Shown in pieces: positions 7,134-14,973 of a DNA stretch of 26,702 bases. The translations under genes and the position numbers were made by a program. The notes under the pieces are model-generated. The model had not been told where the DNA came from. It did no database searches and saw only the letters and a program-made list of their open reading frames with translations. This DNA comes from JBOGJG01 sp050747825 (lineage in GTDB: Bacteria; Acidobacteriota; UBA6911; RPQK01; JBOGJG01): contig JBOGJG010000282.1 in the NCBI GenBank assembly GCA_050747825.1, forward strand, positions 1 through 26,702, in the 5' to 3' direction. Each line of letters opens with the position of its first letter. The first letter of the stretch is position 1.

Positions 7134-7614
7134 GGACGAATAATTTTAGCAGTCCACGCAACGCCCTGTGGAGAAGAAAATAGACGAAGAGCGCGATCAG
7201 ATAAGACATCATCAGTTGAAAACTGCCGATCTGCGGGTCGGGCATGAGGCCGCGGAAGGGCTCCAGCAGGGGGTAAGTGACGGTATTCATAAACTGCTTG
7301 AAAGCCGCTTCCTCTCTGGCGCCGAACAGCTCCAGCATAATCTGCAGGCCAATGAGCCCGTAAATTATCCCGAAGATGTAGGCCAACACACGGGTCCCGC
7401 CTCTGGCCGCCTGTTCACGCTCCAGCCTCGACTCAGTTGCTACCGTTTCGTCGATGGTTTTGGCTTTGAGATGGCGAGCCGCCCGAGCGATCTTTGCTTC
7501 TTCAGAGGCGTCAAAATGGCCGGCTTGTTCTTCAACTTCCCTGTTGACGTCCTGCCGCACCTTACTTTTAACGTCCAGGTCCTGTTCAGCCTTTCTCGAA
7601 TTGTCATCGGGCAT
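7123..7614 (-). CDS. YggT-family membrane protein
   Basis: A 163-residue protein. The first 80 residues are charged and helical (KAEQDLDVKSKVRQDVNREV). Two hydrophobic segments follow, one around residues 80-100 (YIFGIIYGLIGLQIMLEL) and one around 132-152 (LMMSYLIALFVYFLLHR), separated by a loop with TYPLLEPFRGLMPDP, which resembles the YggT fold. Members of this family are small inner-membrane proteins of poorly defined role, often near cell-division or osmotic-tolerance genes. I start at MPDDNS because AGAGGA lies six bases upstream; a longer reading has no comparable site. The gene ends inside the amidase start region, so the two are probably translated together. Confidence 0.75.
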   Translation of the reverse strand: MPDDNSRKAEQDLDVKSKVRQDVNREVEEQAGHFDASEEAKIARAARHLKAKTIDETVATESRLEREQAARGGTRVLAYIFGIIYGLIGLQIMLELFGAREEAAFKQFMNTVTYPLLEPFRGLMPDPQIGSFQLMMSYLIALFVYFLLHRALRGLLKLFVHET

Positions 7615-7706
7615 ACTTTTTCCTCTTACTCTTAAGAGTATTACTGACGCCTCATTTGGGCAAATGAGGTGCTCCGGGGCCACTCGCTCTGTCATCGACG
7701 TTTGAC

Positions 7707-8594
7707 TCAGGCTCGGGGGTGAAATTTGTCGTAAATCTCCTTTAGACGCTGCTTTGTAACGTGGGTGTAGATCTGCGTGGTGGAGATATCGGCATGGCCC
7801 AGCAGCATCTGCACGGCTCGCAAATCGGCGCCGTTCTCCAGCAGGTGGGTGGCGAAGCTGTGGCGCAGGACATGTGGAGTAAGCCTGTCTTCAAGGCCGA
7901 TCCGGCTTCCATACCGGATCACCAGCTTCCAGAAATACTGACGGGTCATCGGCCCGCCCCATTGCGTCAGAAAGAGATACGGGCTGGTGGCGCGCTTGCG
8001 CAGAAAGTGCTGCCTCGACTCGGACAGGTAGCGCTGCACATAGGAGAGAGCCGAGTCTCCCAGAGGGACGATCCGTTCCTTGGCGCCCTTTCCGAAAGCC
8101 CGCAAGAACCCGACTTCCAGATTCATCTCTCCGAGCTGAATGCGCACCAGCTCGCTGGCGCGCAATCCCGTGGCGTAGAGGACCTCCAGCAGGGCGCGGT
8201 CGCGCAGACCGTGCGGAGTCGTGAGGTCCGGCTGCTCGAGCAGGAGATCGACTTCCTCCTGAGTCAAATAGTGGGGAAGCTCGCGCCAGGTCCTGGGAGA
8301 CTCCAGGGTTTCAGCGGGATCATGCTGAAGATAGCCGTCCAGCAGGAGAAATTTGAAAAAGGAGCGCAGGCTGACGATCTTCCTCCTAATGGAGCGGGGG
8401 GACAGATAGCTGTACAGGTGCTGGATATAGCTCGCGAGGTGCTCTCGCTCGGTCCGCCCCAGGTCCACTTGGTGACGGGCCAGAAAGGATAAGAAATCCC
8501 GAATATCCCGCTGGTAGGCCTCTACCGTATTTTGCGCCAGGCCTTTCTCTATTTGCAGATGGTTCAGATAACTCTTAAAGGCCCTCTGCTCCAT
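7707..8594 (-). CDS. xerD: Tyrosine recombinase XerD/XerC
   Basis: A 295-residue site-specific recombinase that resolves chromosome dimers at dif. The catalytic set is complete: Arg145 (ATGLRASEL), Lys169 (FGKG), His241 and Arg244 (HVLRHSFATHLLENGAD), His267 (LLGHADISTTQIY) and nucleophile Tyr276. The N-terminal SAM-like domain (residues 1-90) begins with the usual FKSYLNHLQIEKGLAQNT. The start at 8594 is preceded by AGGAG; longer reading into the murJ sequence is not needed. The murJ stop codon ends one base before this ATG, so translation is probably coupled. XerD rather than XerC is a best guess; the two are hard to separate by eye and it could be a single housekeeping XerC/D. Confidence 0.9.
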   Translation of the reverse strand: MEQRAFKSYLNHLQIEKGLAQNTVEAYQRDIRDFLSFLARHQVDLGRTEREHLASYIQHLYSYLSPRSIRRKIVSLRSFFKFLLLDGYLQHDPAETLESPRTWRELPHYLTQEEVDLLLEQPDLTTPHGLRDRALLEVLYATGLRASELVRIQLGEMNLEVGFLRAFGKGAKERIVPLGDSALSYVQRYLSESRQHFLRKRATSPYLFLTQWGGPMTRQYFWKLVIRYGSRIGLEDRLTPHVLRHSFATHLLENGADLRAVQMLLGHADISTTQIYTHVTKQRLKEIYDKFHPRA

Positions 8595-8595
8595 C

Positions 8596-10176
8596 CTATC
8601 TCCTGATCCTGGCGAAAATATGCCTGATCTCTTCAACGCCCAAAGCGGCACAAAGGGCCAGATAGACCAGCCCACCCAGGCAGATTGAAATTCCCAGGTC
8701 TATCAACTCCCGGATCAGCCCCATCTCCGGCCACAGGTCCAGAAAGAACTGATGGGTGAAAAAGACCACCAGCCCCATCACCGCCGCGGCAGCCATAACC
8801 TTGTAAACGTTAGCGGCCACGCGGTAGCTGGAGAGCGAGCCCAGCTTTTTTCTAAAGTTGCGGGCTAAAAGCGTGTTGTTGATTGAAACGGACAGGGCCG
8901 TTCCGAAGGCCAGTCCCAAATATTTGTAATGGGCCGGCAGCGTGAGCACGAGAACCAGGTTAACAACAATTCCGGTGATGACCGAGACGATGCTGATCCT
9001 TACTGGCGTGCGGGTGTCATCCAGCGCGTAAAAAGTGGGGACGTACACCTTGATATTGCTGTAGGCGAACAGTCCGAGGGAATACAACATCACGGCATAG
9101 GCCGTGGCCAGCGTATCGCCGGGCGTGAACCCCCCGCGCTCGAACAGAACGTCCACGATCGGGATGGCCAGGACAAAAAGCCCAACGGTGGACGGGATGG
9201 CCATAAACGAAATCAGTTTGATGGAGTTTGCCACCGTCTCTTTGAAATCATCCCATTTTTCCTGAGCCGCATAGGCCGAGACTTCTCTGAGATTGACAAT
9301 GCCTACGGCCACGCCAAACAGTCCAATAGGCAGATAAATGATGCGGAAAGCATAGTTGAGCCAGGCCACCGGCCCATTGCCCAGATAGGAGGCAAGCTGC
9401 GTGTTAACCAGGACATTGACCTGAACGGCGCTCACTCCGATGAGGGCGGGACCGATCAGTCGGGCGATTCTACGCACTCCTTCGTGCTGGAAGCTGAGGT
9501 CGAAGCGGAAGCGATAGCCCTGGCTGCGCAGGACCGGCCACTGCACGGCAAACTGCAGGAAGCCTCCCATGACCGCCCCCACGCCCATGGCATAGATGGG
9601 AAGTATGCCGGCATCTTCAAAGCGTGGCGCCAGGAAAAAACCGGCCAGGATCACGGCCACATTAAAGAAGGCGGGGGCCAGAGCCGGAATGAAGTAATGA
9701 TTGAGCGTGTTCAAAACACCCATCGCCACGGACGCCGTGGCCACGAACATCAAAAACGGGGCGAGAATCCGAATCAGGACCGAAGTCACTTCAACCTTGC
9801 CCGGGACTTCCGTGAAGCCCGAGGCAATCAGCATGACGAAAACTTCCGGAAACAGCAGTAGAGCCAGGCCGACGCCTCCCAGCAGAACCAGCAGACTGCT
9901 CACGACAACATTGGCCAGCAGCCAGGCGTCCGATTGCCCCTTCCTGCGCAGGAAATCAGTGAAGGTGGGGACAAAAGCTGAGCTGAGGGCGCCCTCGGCG
10001 AAAAGATCCCTCAACAGGTTCGGAATACGGAAGGCGACATTCCAGGCATCCACGTACAAACCGGCGCCGAAGAGGCCGGCGAAAACCTGCTCGCGGACCA
10101 GCCCCAGGATGCGGCTGATGAAAACAGCGACACTTACTTTTCCCGCGGCGCGGACCGATTGGGTACGTCGAGCCAT
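8596..10176 (-). CDS. murJ: Lipid II flippase MurJ (MviN)
   Basis: A 526-residue inner-membrane protein of the MOP exporter superfamily that moves the peptidoglycan precursor lipid II across the membrane. The N-terminus contains the family's hallmark segment, ISRILGLVREQVFAGLFG, followed by DAWNVAFRIPNLLRDLFAEGALSSAFVPTF. Many alternating hydrophobic segments are visible, consistent with the usual 14 helices. Length is normal. It starts six bases after the corA stop codon and ends one base before the xerD ATG, so corA-murJ-xerD is probably one transcript. No disruption is seen. Confidence 0.95.
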   Translation of the reverse strand: MARRTQSVRAAGKVSVAVFISRILGLVREQVFAGLFGAGLYVDAWNVAFRIPNLLRDLFAEGALSSAFVPTFTDFLRRKGQSDAWLLANVVVSSLLVLLGGVGLALLLFPEVFVMLIASGFTEVPGKVEVTSVLIRILAPFLMFVATASVAMGVLNTLNHYFIPALAPAFFNVAVILAGFFLAPRFEDAGILPIYAMGVGAVMGGFLQFAVQWPVLRSQGYRFRFDLSFQHEGVRRIARLIGPALIGVSAVQVNVLVNTQLASYLGNGPVAWLNYAFRIIYLPIGLFGVAVGIVNLREVSAYAAQEKWDDFKETVANSIKLISFMAIPSTVGLFVLAIPIVDVLFERGGFTPGDTLATAYAVMLYSLGLFAYSNIKVYVPTFYALDDTRTPVRISIVSVITGIVVNLVLVLTLPAHYKYLGLAFGTALSVSINNTLLARNFRKKLGSLSSYRVAANVYKVMAAAAVMGLVVFFTHQFFLDLWPEMGLIRELIDLGISICLGGLVYLALCAALGVEEIRHIFARIRR

Positions 10177-10182
10177 AACCCG

Positions 10183-11166
10183 TCAAAGCCACTGTTTGCG
10201 ACGGAAGAACCAGATCATGATGAAAGCCACTGCGGACATGATGCCGATAACCAGATAGTATCCGTATTTCCACTCCAATTCAGGCATGTTGTTGAAGTTC
10301 ATCCCGTAGACTCCGGCAACAAAGGAGAGAGGAATGAAAATGGTGGAGATCATGGTCAGCACCTTCATGACCTCGTTCAGTGAGTTCGAAACGGAAGAAA
10401 GGTAAGCATCCAGCAGCCCGGACAGAAGATCCCTGTAACTGTCAGCCGTGTCGGTCATCCGGAAAAGGCTGTCATAAATATCCCGGAAATAAAGACGGGT
10501 GGACGGACGAATGAAGACGATTTCGTCACGACTGAGACGATGGAAGACCTCCCGCTGAGGGTACACGATCCGTTTGAGATGCAGAATCTCCCGCTTAAGG
10601 TCGAAGATGCGCAAAAGTGACTCTCGCCCCGGAGTCCCGAATATCTCTCCCTCCAGTTCCTCGATTCGATCTTCCATCTTTTCCAGTTCGGGGAAGTAAT
10701 TGTCCACCATGCGGTCCAGGAGAGAATGCAGAACGAAATCAAGTCCCTGATCCATGGTCTGGGGATCCTGAAGGATTCTCTCCCGGACGGACCTGACGCT
10801 GCGCATGCGATGATCGTGATGGGTAACCAAGAATTGAGCGCTCAAGAAAACGTCGATCTCGGCAGTGGTAAATTCCCGAGTGCTGGCCAGATAATTGATG
10901 CCGTGGAGCACGATAAAGACATAGTCGGGATAAAAGTCGAGCTTGGGATACTGGACATCAATCAGCGTATCTTCGATCGTCAGAGGATGGAATTTAAAGT
11001 GCGTCTTGAGCACTTCGGCCTCTTCCGGGGTAGGGTCTTCCAGATCGAGCCAAAGGAGATCTCCGGGTCCAAGGGTCATCAGCTCAGGCGCCAGCCGGTC
11101 CCTGTAGATCAGCTTCTTCCCGGAATCGTACTTGATGATGTGGATCATCGGGCGATACGTTATCAT
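10183..11166 (-). CDS. corA: CorA-family magnesium/cobalt transporter
   Basis: A 327-residue ion channel. The N-terminal cytoplasmic domain is acidic and helical, with the long stalk helix around residues 215-270. The C-terminal end has two membrane helices (ISTIFIPLSFVAGVYGM and YYLVIGIMSAVAFIMIWFF) joined by a loop that starts with the selectivity motif GMN and continues NNMPE. The tail is basic (RRKQ), as usual. An ATG 18 bases further in is an alternative start; the first one is kept because neither has a clearly better ribosome site. The lpxD start lies only 29 bases away on the opposite strand. Its stop codon is six bases before murJ. Confidence 0.93.
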   Translation of the reverse strand: MITYRPMIHIIKYDSGKKLIYRDRLAPELMTLGPGDLLWLDLEDPTPEEAEVLKTHFKFHPLTIEDTLIDVQYPKLDFYPDYVFIVLHGINYLASTREFTTAEIDVFLSAQFLVTHHDHRMRSVRSVRERILQDPQTMDQGLDFVLHSLLDRMVDNYFPELEKMEDRIEELEGEIFGTPGRESLLRIFDLKREILHLKRIVYPQREVFHRLSRDEIVFIRPSTRLYFRDIYDSLFRMTDTADSYRDLLSGLLDAYLSSVSNSLNEVMKVLTMISTIFIPLSFVAGVYGMNFNNMPELEWKYGYYLVIGIMSAVAFIMIWFFRRKQWL

Positions 11167-11195
11167 CTCTATCTGGCATTGGGACTGGGGATGAC

Positions 11196-12224
11196 ATGAA
11201 ACTGCATGAGATTGCGGCCAGGCTGAACTGCGAGCTTCGGGGACTTGGAGACGCGGAGATAGAAGGGGTTGCCGGGATCGAAGAGGCCCAGCCTCATGAG
11301 CTGACTTTTGTGGCCAACCCCAAGTATCTCTTCCGGGTGAAGGAGACGCGGGCCGGCGCCATTATCCTGTCAGCCGATGCTCCCGCGACCGAGATCCCCA
11401 CTTTGATCTCAGCCAATCCCTACCTGGCTTTTGCCCGCGCCATAGAGCTCTTCTATGCACCGCCGGAGCCCATCCCGGGTATTCATCCGACGGCTTTTAT
11501 TGCAGAGACGGCGGTGCTGGGCGAGAATTACTCGATTGGGGCCGGCGTGGTGATTGGGGAAGGCGCGCGAATCGGCAACAACGCGGTACTTCATCCCAAC
11601 GTCACCATTTACCCATACGCCGAGATTGGAGATGACTTCCTGGCCCACTCCAACTCGGTGGTTCGCGAACATTGCAGGATCGGCCGCCGGGTAATCCTTC
11701 AGAACGGCGCCATCATCGGAGCCGATGGCTTCGGCTTCGCACCCCAGGAGGAGGGGACTTTCTACAAGATTGTCCAGTCAGGCCTGGTCATCCTGGAGGA
11801 TGACGTGGAAATCGGCGCCAACACGTGTATAGACCGCGCGACAGTCGGCGCGACTACCGTACAGAGGGGGACCAAGATCGACAATCTGGTGCAGATCGGC
11901 CATGGCTCGAGCATCGGAAAAGAGACGCTGCTGGCGGCGCAGGTCGGACTGGCCGGAAGTACCCGGGTCGGCGATCACGTGACGCTCGCCGGGCAGGTGG
12001 GAGTCGCAGGACACCTGACCATTGGTGATCGAGTCATAGCCACCGCCCAAACCGGCATCGGCCGATCTGTCGAGCCGGGCAAGACCGTCTCCGGCTCTCC
12101 GGAAATGGACAACGCTCTGTGGAAGCGCAACTATGTCCTCATGCATGAGTTTCCCGAGCTGGTGCGCACGGTCAAACGGCTGGCTAAGGAAATTGAGGAG
12201 CTGAAACGGGGGCCAGACCGTTAA
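11196..12224 (+). CDS. lpxD: UDP-3-O-acylglucosamine N-acyltransferase
   Basis: A 342-residue enzyme of lipid A synthesis that adds the second acyl chain to the glucosamine of UDP-3-O-acyl-glucosamine. Residues 1-95 form the uridine-binding domain and residues 97-300 the left-handed beta-helix with hexapeptide repeats (for example VLGENYSIGAGVVIGEGARIG). The catalytic His is His236 in LVQIGHGSSIG. GADGFGFAP at 175-183 is a further family signature. A short C-terminal helix (EFPELVRTVKRLAKEIEELK) ends the protein. The last residues, GPDR and the TAA stop, are encoded inside a palindrome shared with another junction at 14.95 kb. It shows that the organism makes lipid A. It is not next to bamA or lpxA here, unlike in many proteobacteria. 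Confidence 0.96.
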   Translation: MKLHEIAARLNCELRGLGDAEIEGVAGIEEAQPHELTFVANPKYLFRVKETRAGAIILSADAPATEIPTLISANPYLAFARAIELFYAPPEPIPGIHPTAFIAETAVLGENYSIGAGVVIGEGARIGNNAVLHPNVTIYPYAEIGDDFLAHSNSVVREHCRIGRRVILQNGAIIGADGFGFAPQEEGTFYKIVQSGLVILEDDVEIGANTCIDRATVGATTVQRGTKIDNLVQIGHGSSIGKETLLAAQVGLAGSTRVGDHVTLAGQVGVAGHLTIGDRVIATAQTGIGRSVEPGKTVSGSPEMDNALWKRNYVLMHEFPELVRTVKRLAKEIEELKRGPDR

Positions 12225-12244
12225 AATTTAACCCTCTGGCCCCC
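12208..12244. terminator. Palindromic stop/terminator repeat, copy 1
   Basis: Outer arms GGGGGCCAGA (12208-12217) and TCTGGCCCCC (12235-12244) are perfectly complementary, and the inner GTTAAA/TTTAAC pairs as well; only two base positions on each side fail to pair. It spans the lpxD stop on the plus strand and the deacetylase stop on the minus strand. No U-tract follows on either strand, so termination is inferred from hairpin strength and position. The core left arm CCAGACCGTTAAA is identical to that of copy 2 at 14942. Confidence 0.75.
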
Positions 12245-13031
12245 TTCCCCGAACGTGGCGGCCGAGCGCTTCCTGCAGCCGCGGCTCGTGCGGGTAGCCA
12301 TGCCCCAGGTGCTGGCGAAAACCCTCCGCATAAGGGACCGCGCATTCCCGTCCGTAGCGAGCCGCCCATTCGGTCATCCGATCCAGGTATTCGTCAACTC
12401 CGTGATGCCGGCGCAGCCAGTCGCGCTGTGAGGCATGTCGCGCCAGCATCTGGCGTTTGTTCTCCAGATGGGAGGTGATGTCCACGTAAAATTGGGGGTA
12501 AATGCGCTCACCGAGATTGTCGGTTCCTTCAACGGGATCGGCGTAGTAGAGCGCTGGAGTGGCGCCTGCCGCCCCGACCGCTTTCCGCTGCCCTGTCTCA
12601 TAGAGCTTCATGGCCATGCCGAAAGCGGCGCTCTTTACCAGGCGGCAGGTTTCTTCATGGTCTACAAGGTAATCGACCGGCGAATGGGTGATGACCACGT
12701 CCGGGTTAAACCGGCGCAGCAACTCGACCGTCCTGCGTACGTTCTGGGCATTGGCAAAGATTTCCAAATCCTTGAACTCCCCGCAGGCGTACCAGGCGCC
12801 CAGATAAGAAGCCGCCTCCGCAGCCTCTTGGCGGCGAATGCGCGAGATTTCCTCCTTCGAGTGAGTCGCAGACCCGCAATTCCCCGCCGTCATGCTGATG
12901 ATCCCCACCTCCCAGCCGAACGCCTTCAGATGAAACAGCGTGCCGGCCGCCAGGATCTCGACGTCATCGGGATGGGCCATGACCGCCAGAACGCGAGAAG
13001 CTGAACCCCGGCCGACTGGAGACTCACTCAT
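12228..13031 (-). CDS. PIG-L family deacetylase
   Basis: A 267-residue zinc-dependent deacetylase of the PIG-L/LmbE family, which typically removes acetyl groups from N-acetylglucosamine-containing small molecules (BshB, MshB, GlcNAc-PI deacetylase). The metal site is visible: MAHPDDVE with His20 and Asp23, and HSPVDYLVDHEE with His125 as the likely third ligand. No signal peptide is seen. Its substrate is not evident; BshB is possible but no other bacillithiol gene is in view. The gene follows the DegT-like aminotransferase by 45 bases in the same direction, suggesting a joint role in sugar modification. Its last residues, GPEG and the TAA, come from the palindrome shared with lpxD. Confidence 0.85.
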   Translation of the reverse strand: MSESPVGRGSASRVLAVMAHPDDVEILAAGTLFHLKAFGWEVGIISMTAGNCGSATHSKEEISRIRRQEAAEAASYLGAWYACGEFKDLEIFANAQNVRRTVELLRRFNPDVVITHSPVDYLVDHEETCRLVKSAAFGMAMKLYETGQRKAVGAAGATPALYYADPVEGTDNLGERIYPQFYVDITSHLENKRQMLARHASQRDWLRRHHGVDEYLDRMTEWAARYGRECAVPYAEGFRQHLGHGYPHEPRLQEALGRHVRGRGPEG

Positions 13032-13076
13032 CTGTTGCTGAGGTCCTGAAGCATGGAGGCCAGGTCATCGAAAATT

Positions 13077-14414
13077 TTAGGAGCGCGCCAGGTCGCCGCC
13101 GTTCGTTTGGATTTTGCGAATGGCTTCGGCGATCTGGTCCATGTCGCGCTTGGTACCGAGAAGCATGGTCTGGCCGAACCAGAGCGCTTCCTGGCAAAGC
13201 CGGTCGTTGACCGGGCAGTCGTTTTGCTCCAGATAGCGTTGGATACGTTCGGAACCGTAGATCTTCTGGTAAGCGCGGGAAGTGACGGTGTTCTTAATGA
13301 ATTCTTCGCGGTTCAAGGGCGAATATCCCCCTGAGCATGGGATGCCCTCGGCGTGCAGCGCCTTCAAAAACCGGGCTCGCGGCAATCCGGAGAAGTGCGA
13401 GCTATCGTAACGAGCCATGTAAAGATGATAGGCATTGCGCGTGCAGCCTTCATACTGGCGCGCGGGCATTACGCCCGGGATCTCCTTCAGTAAGCGGTTC
13501 AGGTAAGCGGCATTCTCCTCTCGAGTCCGGGCCTGCCCTTCAAGCCGGGTCATCTGCTCGATCAAAAGCCGGGCCTGAAATTCGGTCATGCGTAGATTCG
13601 TGCGGTTGCCGGGAGCCGGAGCGGAATCCTGGAATTTAGCGCGCCCGCAGTTGTGAAAGGCGAAAGCTTTTTCGGCTAAATCTCTGTCATTGGTAATAAC
13701 GGCGCCGCCTTCGCCGGAGGTGAGGTTCTTGGAATTCTGAAAACTGAAACAGCCCAGGCTTCCCAGAGTGCTCAGTTTCTTGTGCCGCCATTCGCCCAGA
13801 TGGGATTGGCAAGCATCCTCCAGAACGGGCAGCCCGTGCTTGCCGGCAACGGCCAGTATCGTGTCCAGGTCGGCGGCTGATCCACCCAGGTGGACGGGCA
13901 GAATGCAGGCGGTCTCGGGCGTGATGGCCGCCTCGATCTTGCGGGCGTCGATTTGCGAGGTCTCGAGATCGGAATCCACGAAGACAGGCAGTGCGTGCTG
14001 CATCAGCACCGTGGTAATGGTGGCCATAAAAGTATAGGGGGGCACCAGAACCTCGTCTCCCGGGCCGACGTCAAGGGCGTTCAGAGACGTCACCAGCGCG
14101 CCCGTGCCACTCGTGGTGGCAATGCAGTAGGCGGCCCCCATCAAATCAGCGTAAGCTTCTTCGAATCGATCCACGGACTGGCCTTGTCCCCGGTACCAGT
14201 CGCCGCTGTCGAGCACCGCCATGACACCCCTTCGGTCGTTGTCCTGAACCAGAGGCCAGGAAGGAAAGGATTCCGTCCGGACAGGCTGGCCTCCGAGGAG
14301 AGCCGGCTGGCCCGCATCTTTTCCAGCAGCAGGAGACGCGGCCCAGGTCCTGGGGACCACCGTCGTCACTCCCGCGGCCGTAATAGTCGATTTCAAGAAC
14401 TCACGCCTTTTCAT
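13077..14414 (-). CDS. Tat-exported DegT/DnrJ/EryC1-type aminotransferase
   Basis: A 445-residue PLP enzyme of the sugar aminotransferase family. The Schiff-base Lys is Lys229 in CFSFQNSKNLTSGEGGA; the Asp that contacts the PLP nitrogen is in VLEDACQSHLG (Asp200). TSGTGAL near 102-108 and PPYTFMAT are further family blocks. The odd feature is the N-terminus: MKRREFLKSTITAAG is a twin-arginine signal, followed by a hydrophobic segment and an AxA-like cleavage site near residue 25. The start is well placed, with GAGGTG five bases upstream of the ATG. Export of a PLP-dependent sugar aminotransferase is unusual, although Tat carries folded cofactor enzymes. An alternative is that it acts in the periplasm on a non-nucleotide sugar or has a binding role. 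The PIG-L deacetylase gene follows it. Confidence 0.87.
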   Translation of the reverse strand: MKRREFLKSTITAAGVTTVVPRTWAASPAAGKDAGQPALLGGQPVRTESFPSWPLVQDNDRRGVMAVLDSGDWYRGQGQSVDRFEEAYADLMGAAYCIATTSGTGALVTSLNALDVGPGDEVLVPPYTFMATITTVLMQHALPVFVDSDLETSQIDARKIEAAITPETACILPVHLGGSAADLDTILAVAGKHGLPVLEDACQSHLGEWRHKKLSTLGSLGCFSFQNSKNLTSGEGGAVITNDRDLAEKAFAFHNCGRAKFQDSAPAPGNRTNLRMTEFQARLLIEQMTRLEGQARTREENAAYLNRLLKEIPGVMPARQYEGCTRNAYHLYMARYDSSHFSGLPRARFLKALHAEGIPCSGGYSPLNREEFIKNTVTSRAYQKIYGSERIQRYLEQNDCPVNDRLCQEALWFGQTMLLGTKRDMDQIAEAIRKIQTNGGDLARS

Positions 14415-14519
14415 GGGTCACCTCAGAGGAATTCTACACCACGCAAGATTTCAGTGGCCTGGGAAATTTAGAGCCATCGAACCCTTACTCTATTATTGAG
14501 AACGCTTTTGAATTATACC

Positions 14520-14953
14520 TACCTGTCTTTGCTGGCGGACTTCATCCGGTCGCGAGGAGCAGTACCTGCTTAGCGCCGATGAAACGGCCAGAACGTCAAA
14601 AGGCAGAAACTGAGCCACGGAGACAGGATCGGGCTGGGTAATGGCCGAATTCAGCTCCACTACCTGACTCAGGTGGTCCCTTCTCCGGAGCATACCGATC
14701 TGGAGAAATTCTCCTATCTTGTGACGGTCTTCTTCTGGACACTGGACTCGAGCGGCCAGGGAAAGTTTATCAGCGCCGGCCATAACCCGGCTTACGTTTT
14801 CAGGTCCGCAAGCGGTGAAATCTGCGAGCTGACTTCCAGCGGATTGATCATGGGCGCCTTTCCCTTCTCCACGTATGAACAGGCCGTCGGAATTCCCAGA
14901 CTGATGACATTACGCTCACGCTGGTGGAGCGGAAGAAGGAACCAGACCGTTAA
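14520..14953 (+). pseudogene. Relic of an FHA plus SpoIIE-type (PP2C) phosphatase gene
   Basis: Short stretches in shifted frames assemble into a known domain order. EEQYLLSADE (from 14554, frame 1) and NGQNVKRQKLSHGDRIGLGN (from 14583, another frame) match the end of an FHA domain. The reading continues without the expected linker into KFSYLVTVFFWTLDSSGQG, ISAGHNPAYVF and LTSSGLIMGAFPFSTYEQ (to about 14900), which are core blocks of SpoIIE/RsbU phosphatases. Then comes a further jump to DDITLTLVERKKEPDR and TAA (14903-14953), the usual end of that family. At least one stop (TGA 14580-14582), two frame changes and two internal deletions are implied. The tail EPDR and stop are contributed by the palindrome. 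It is not functional in this form. Confidence 0.7.
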
Positions 14954-14973
14954 ATTAAATTTTAACGGTCTGG
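14942..14973. terminator. Palindromic stop/terminator repeat, copy 2
   Basis: Perfect 13-bp arms, CCAGACCGTTAAA (14942-14954) and TTTAACGGTCTGG (14961-14973), around a six-base AT loop. It holds the stop codons of the phosphatase relic (plus strand, 14951-14953) and of the TPR gene (minus strand, 14964-14962). The left arm is identical to the core of copy 1 at 12213-12225. Confidence 0.8.

Noticed and set aside
7627..7640. Perfect 14-bp palindrome TACTCTTAAGAGTA 12 bases before the YggT start, possible operator
   Set aside because: A 14-base perfect palindrome is expected about once or twice by chance in a window of this size, and no regulator gene is adjacent.
8929..9861. A 310-codon plus-strand open frame opposite murJ
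   Set aside because: Its translation is highly polar and His/Gln/Arg-rich without any domain, as expected for the complement of a membrane protein gene; murJ on the other strand is unambiguous.
14493..14783. A 96-codon minus-strand open frame
   Set aside because: It lies over the phosphatase relic, whose plus-strand fragments match FHA and PP2C motifs in order. The minus-strand product matches nothing I recognise.
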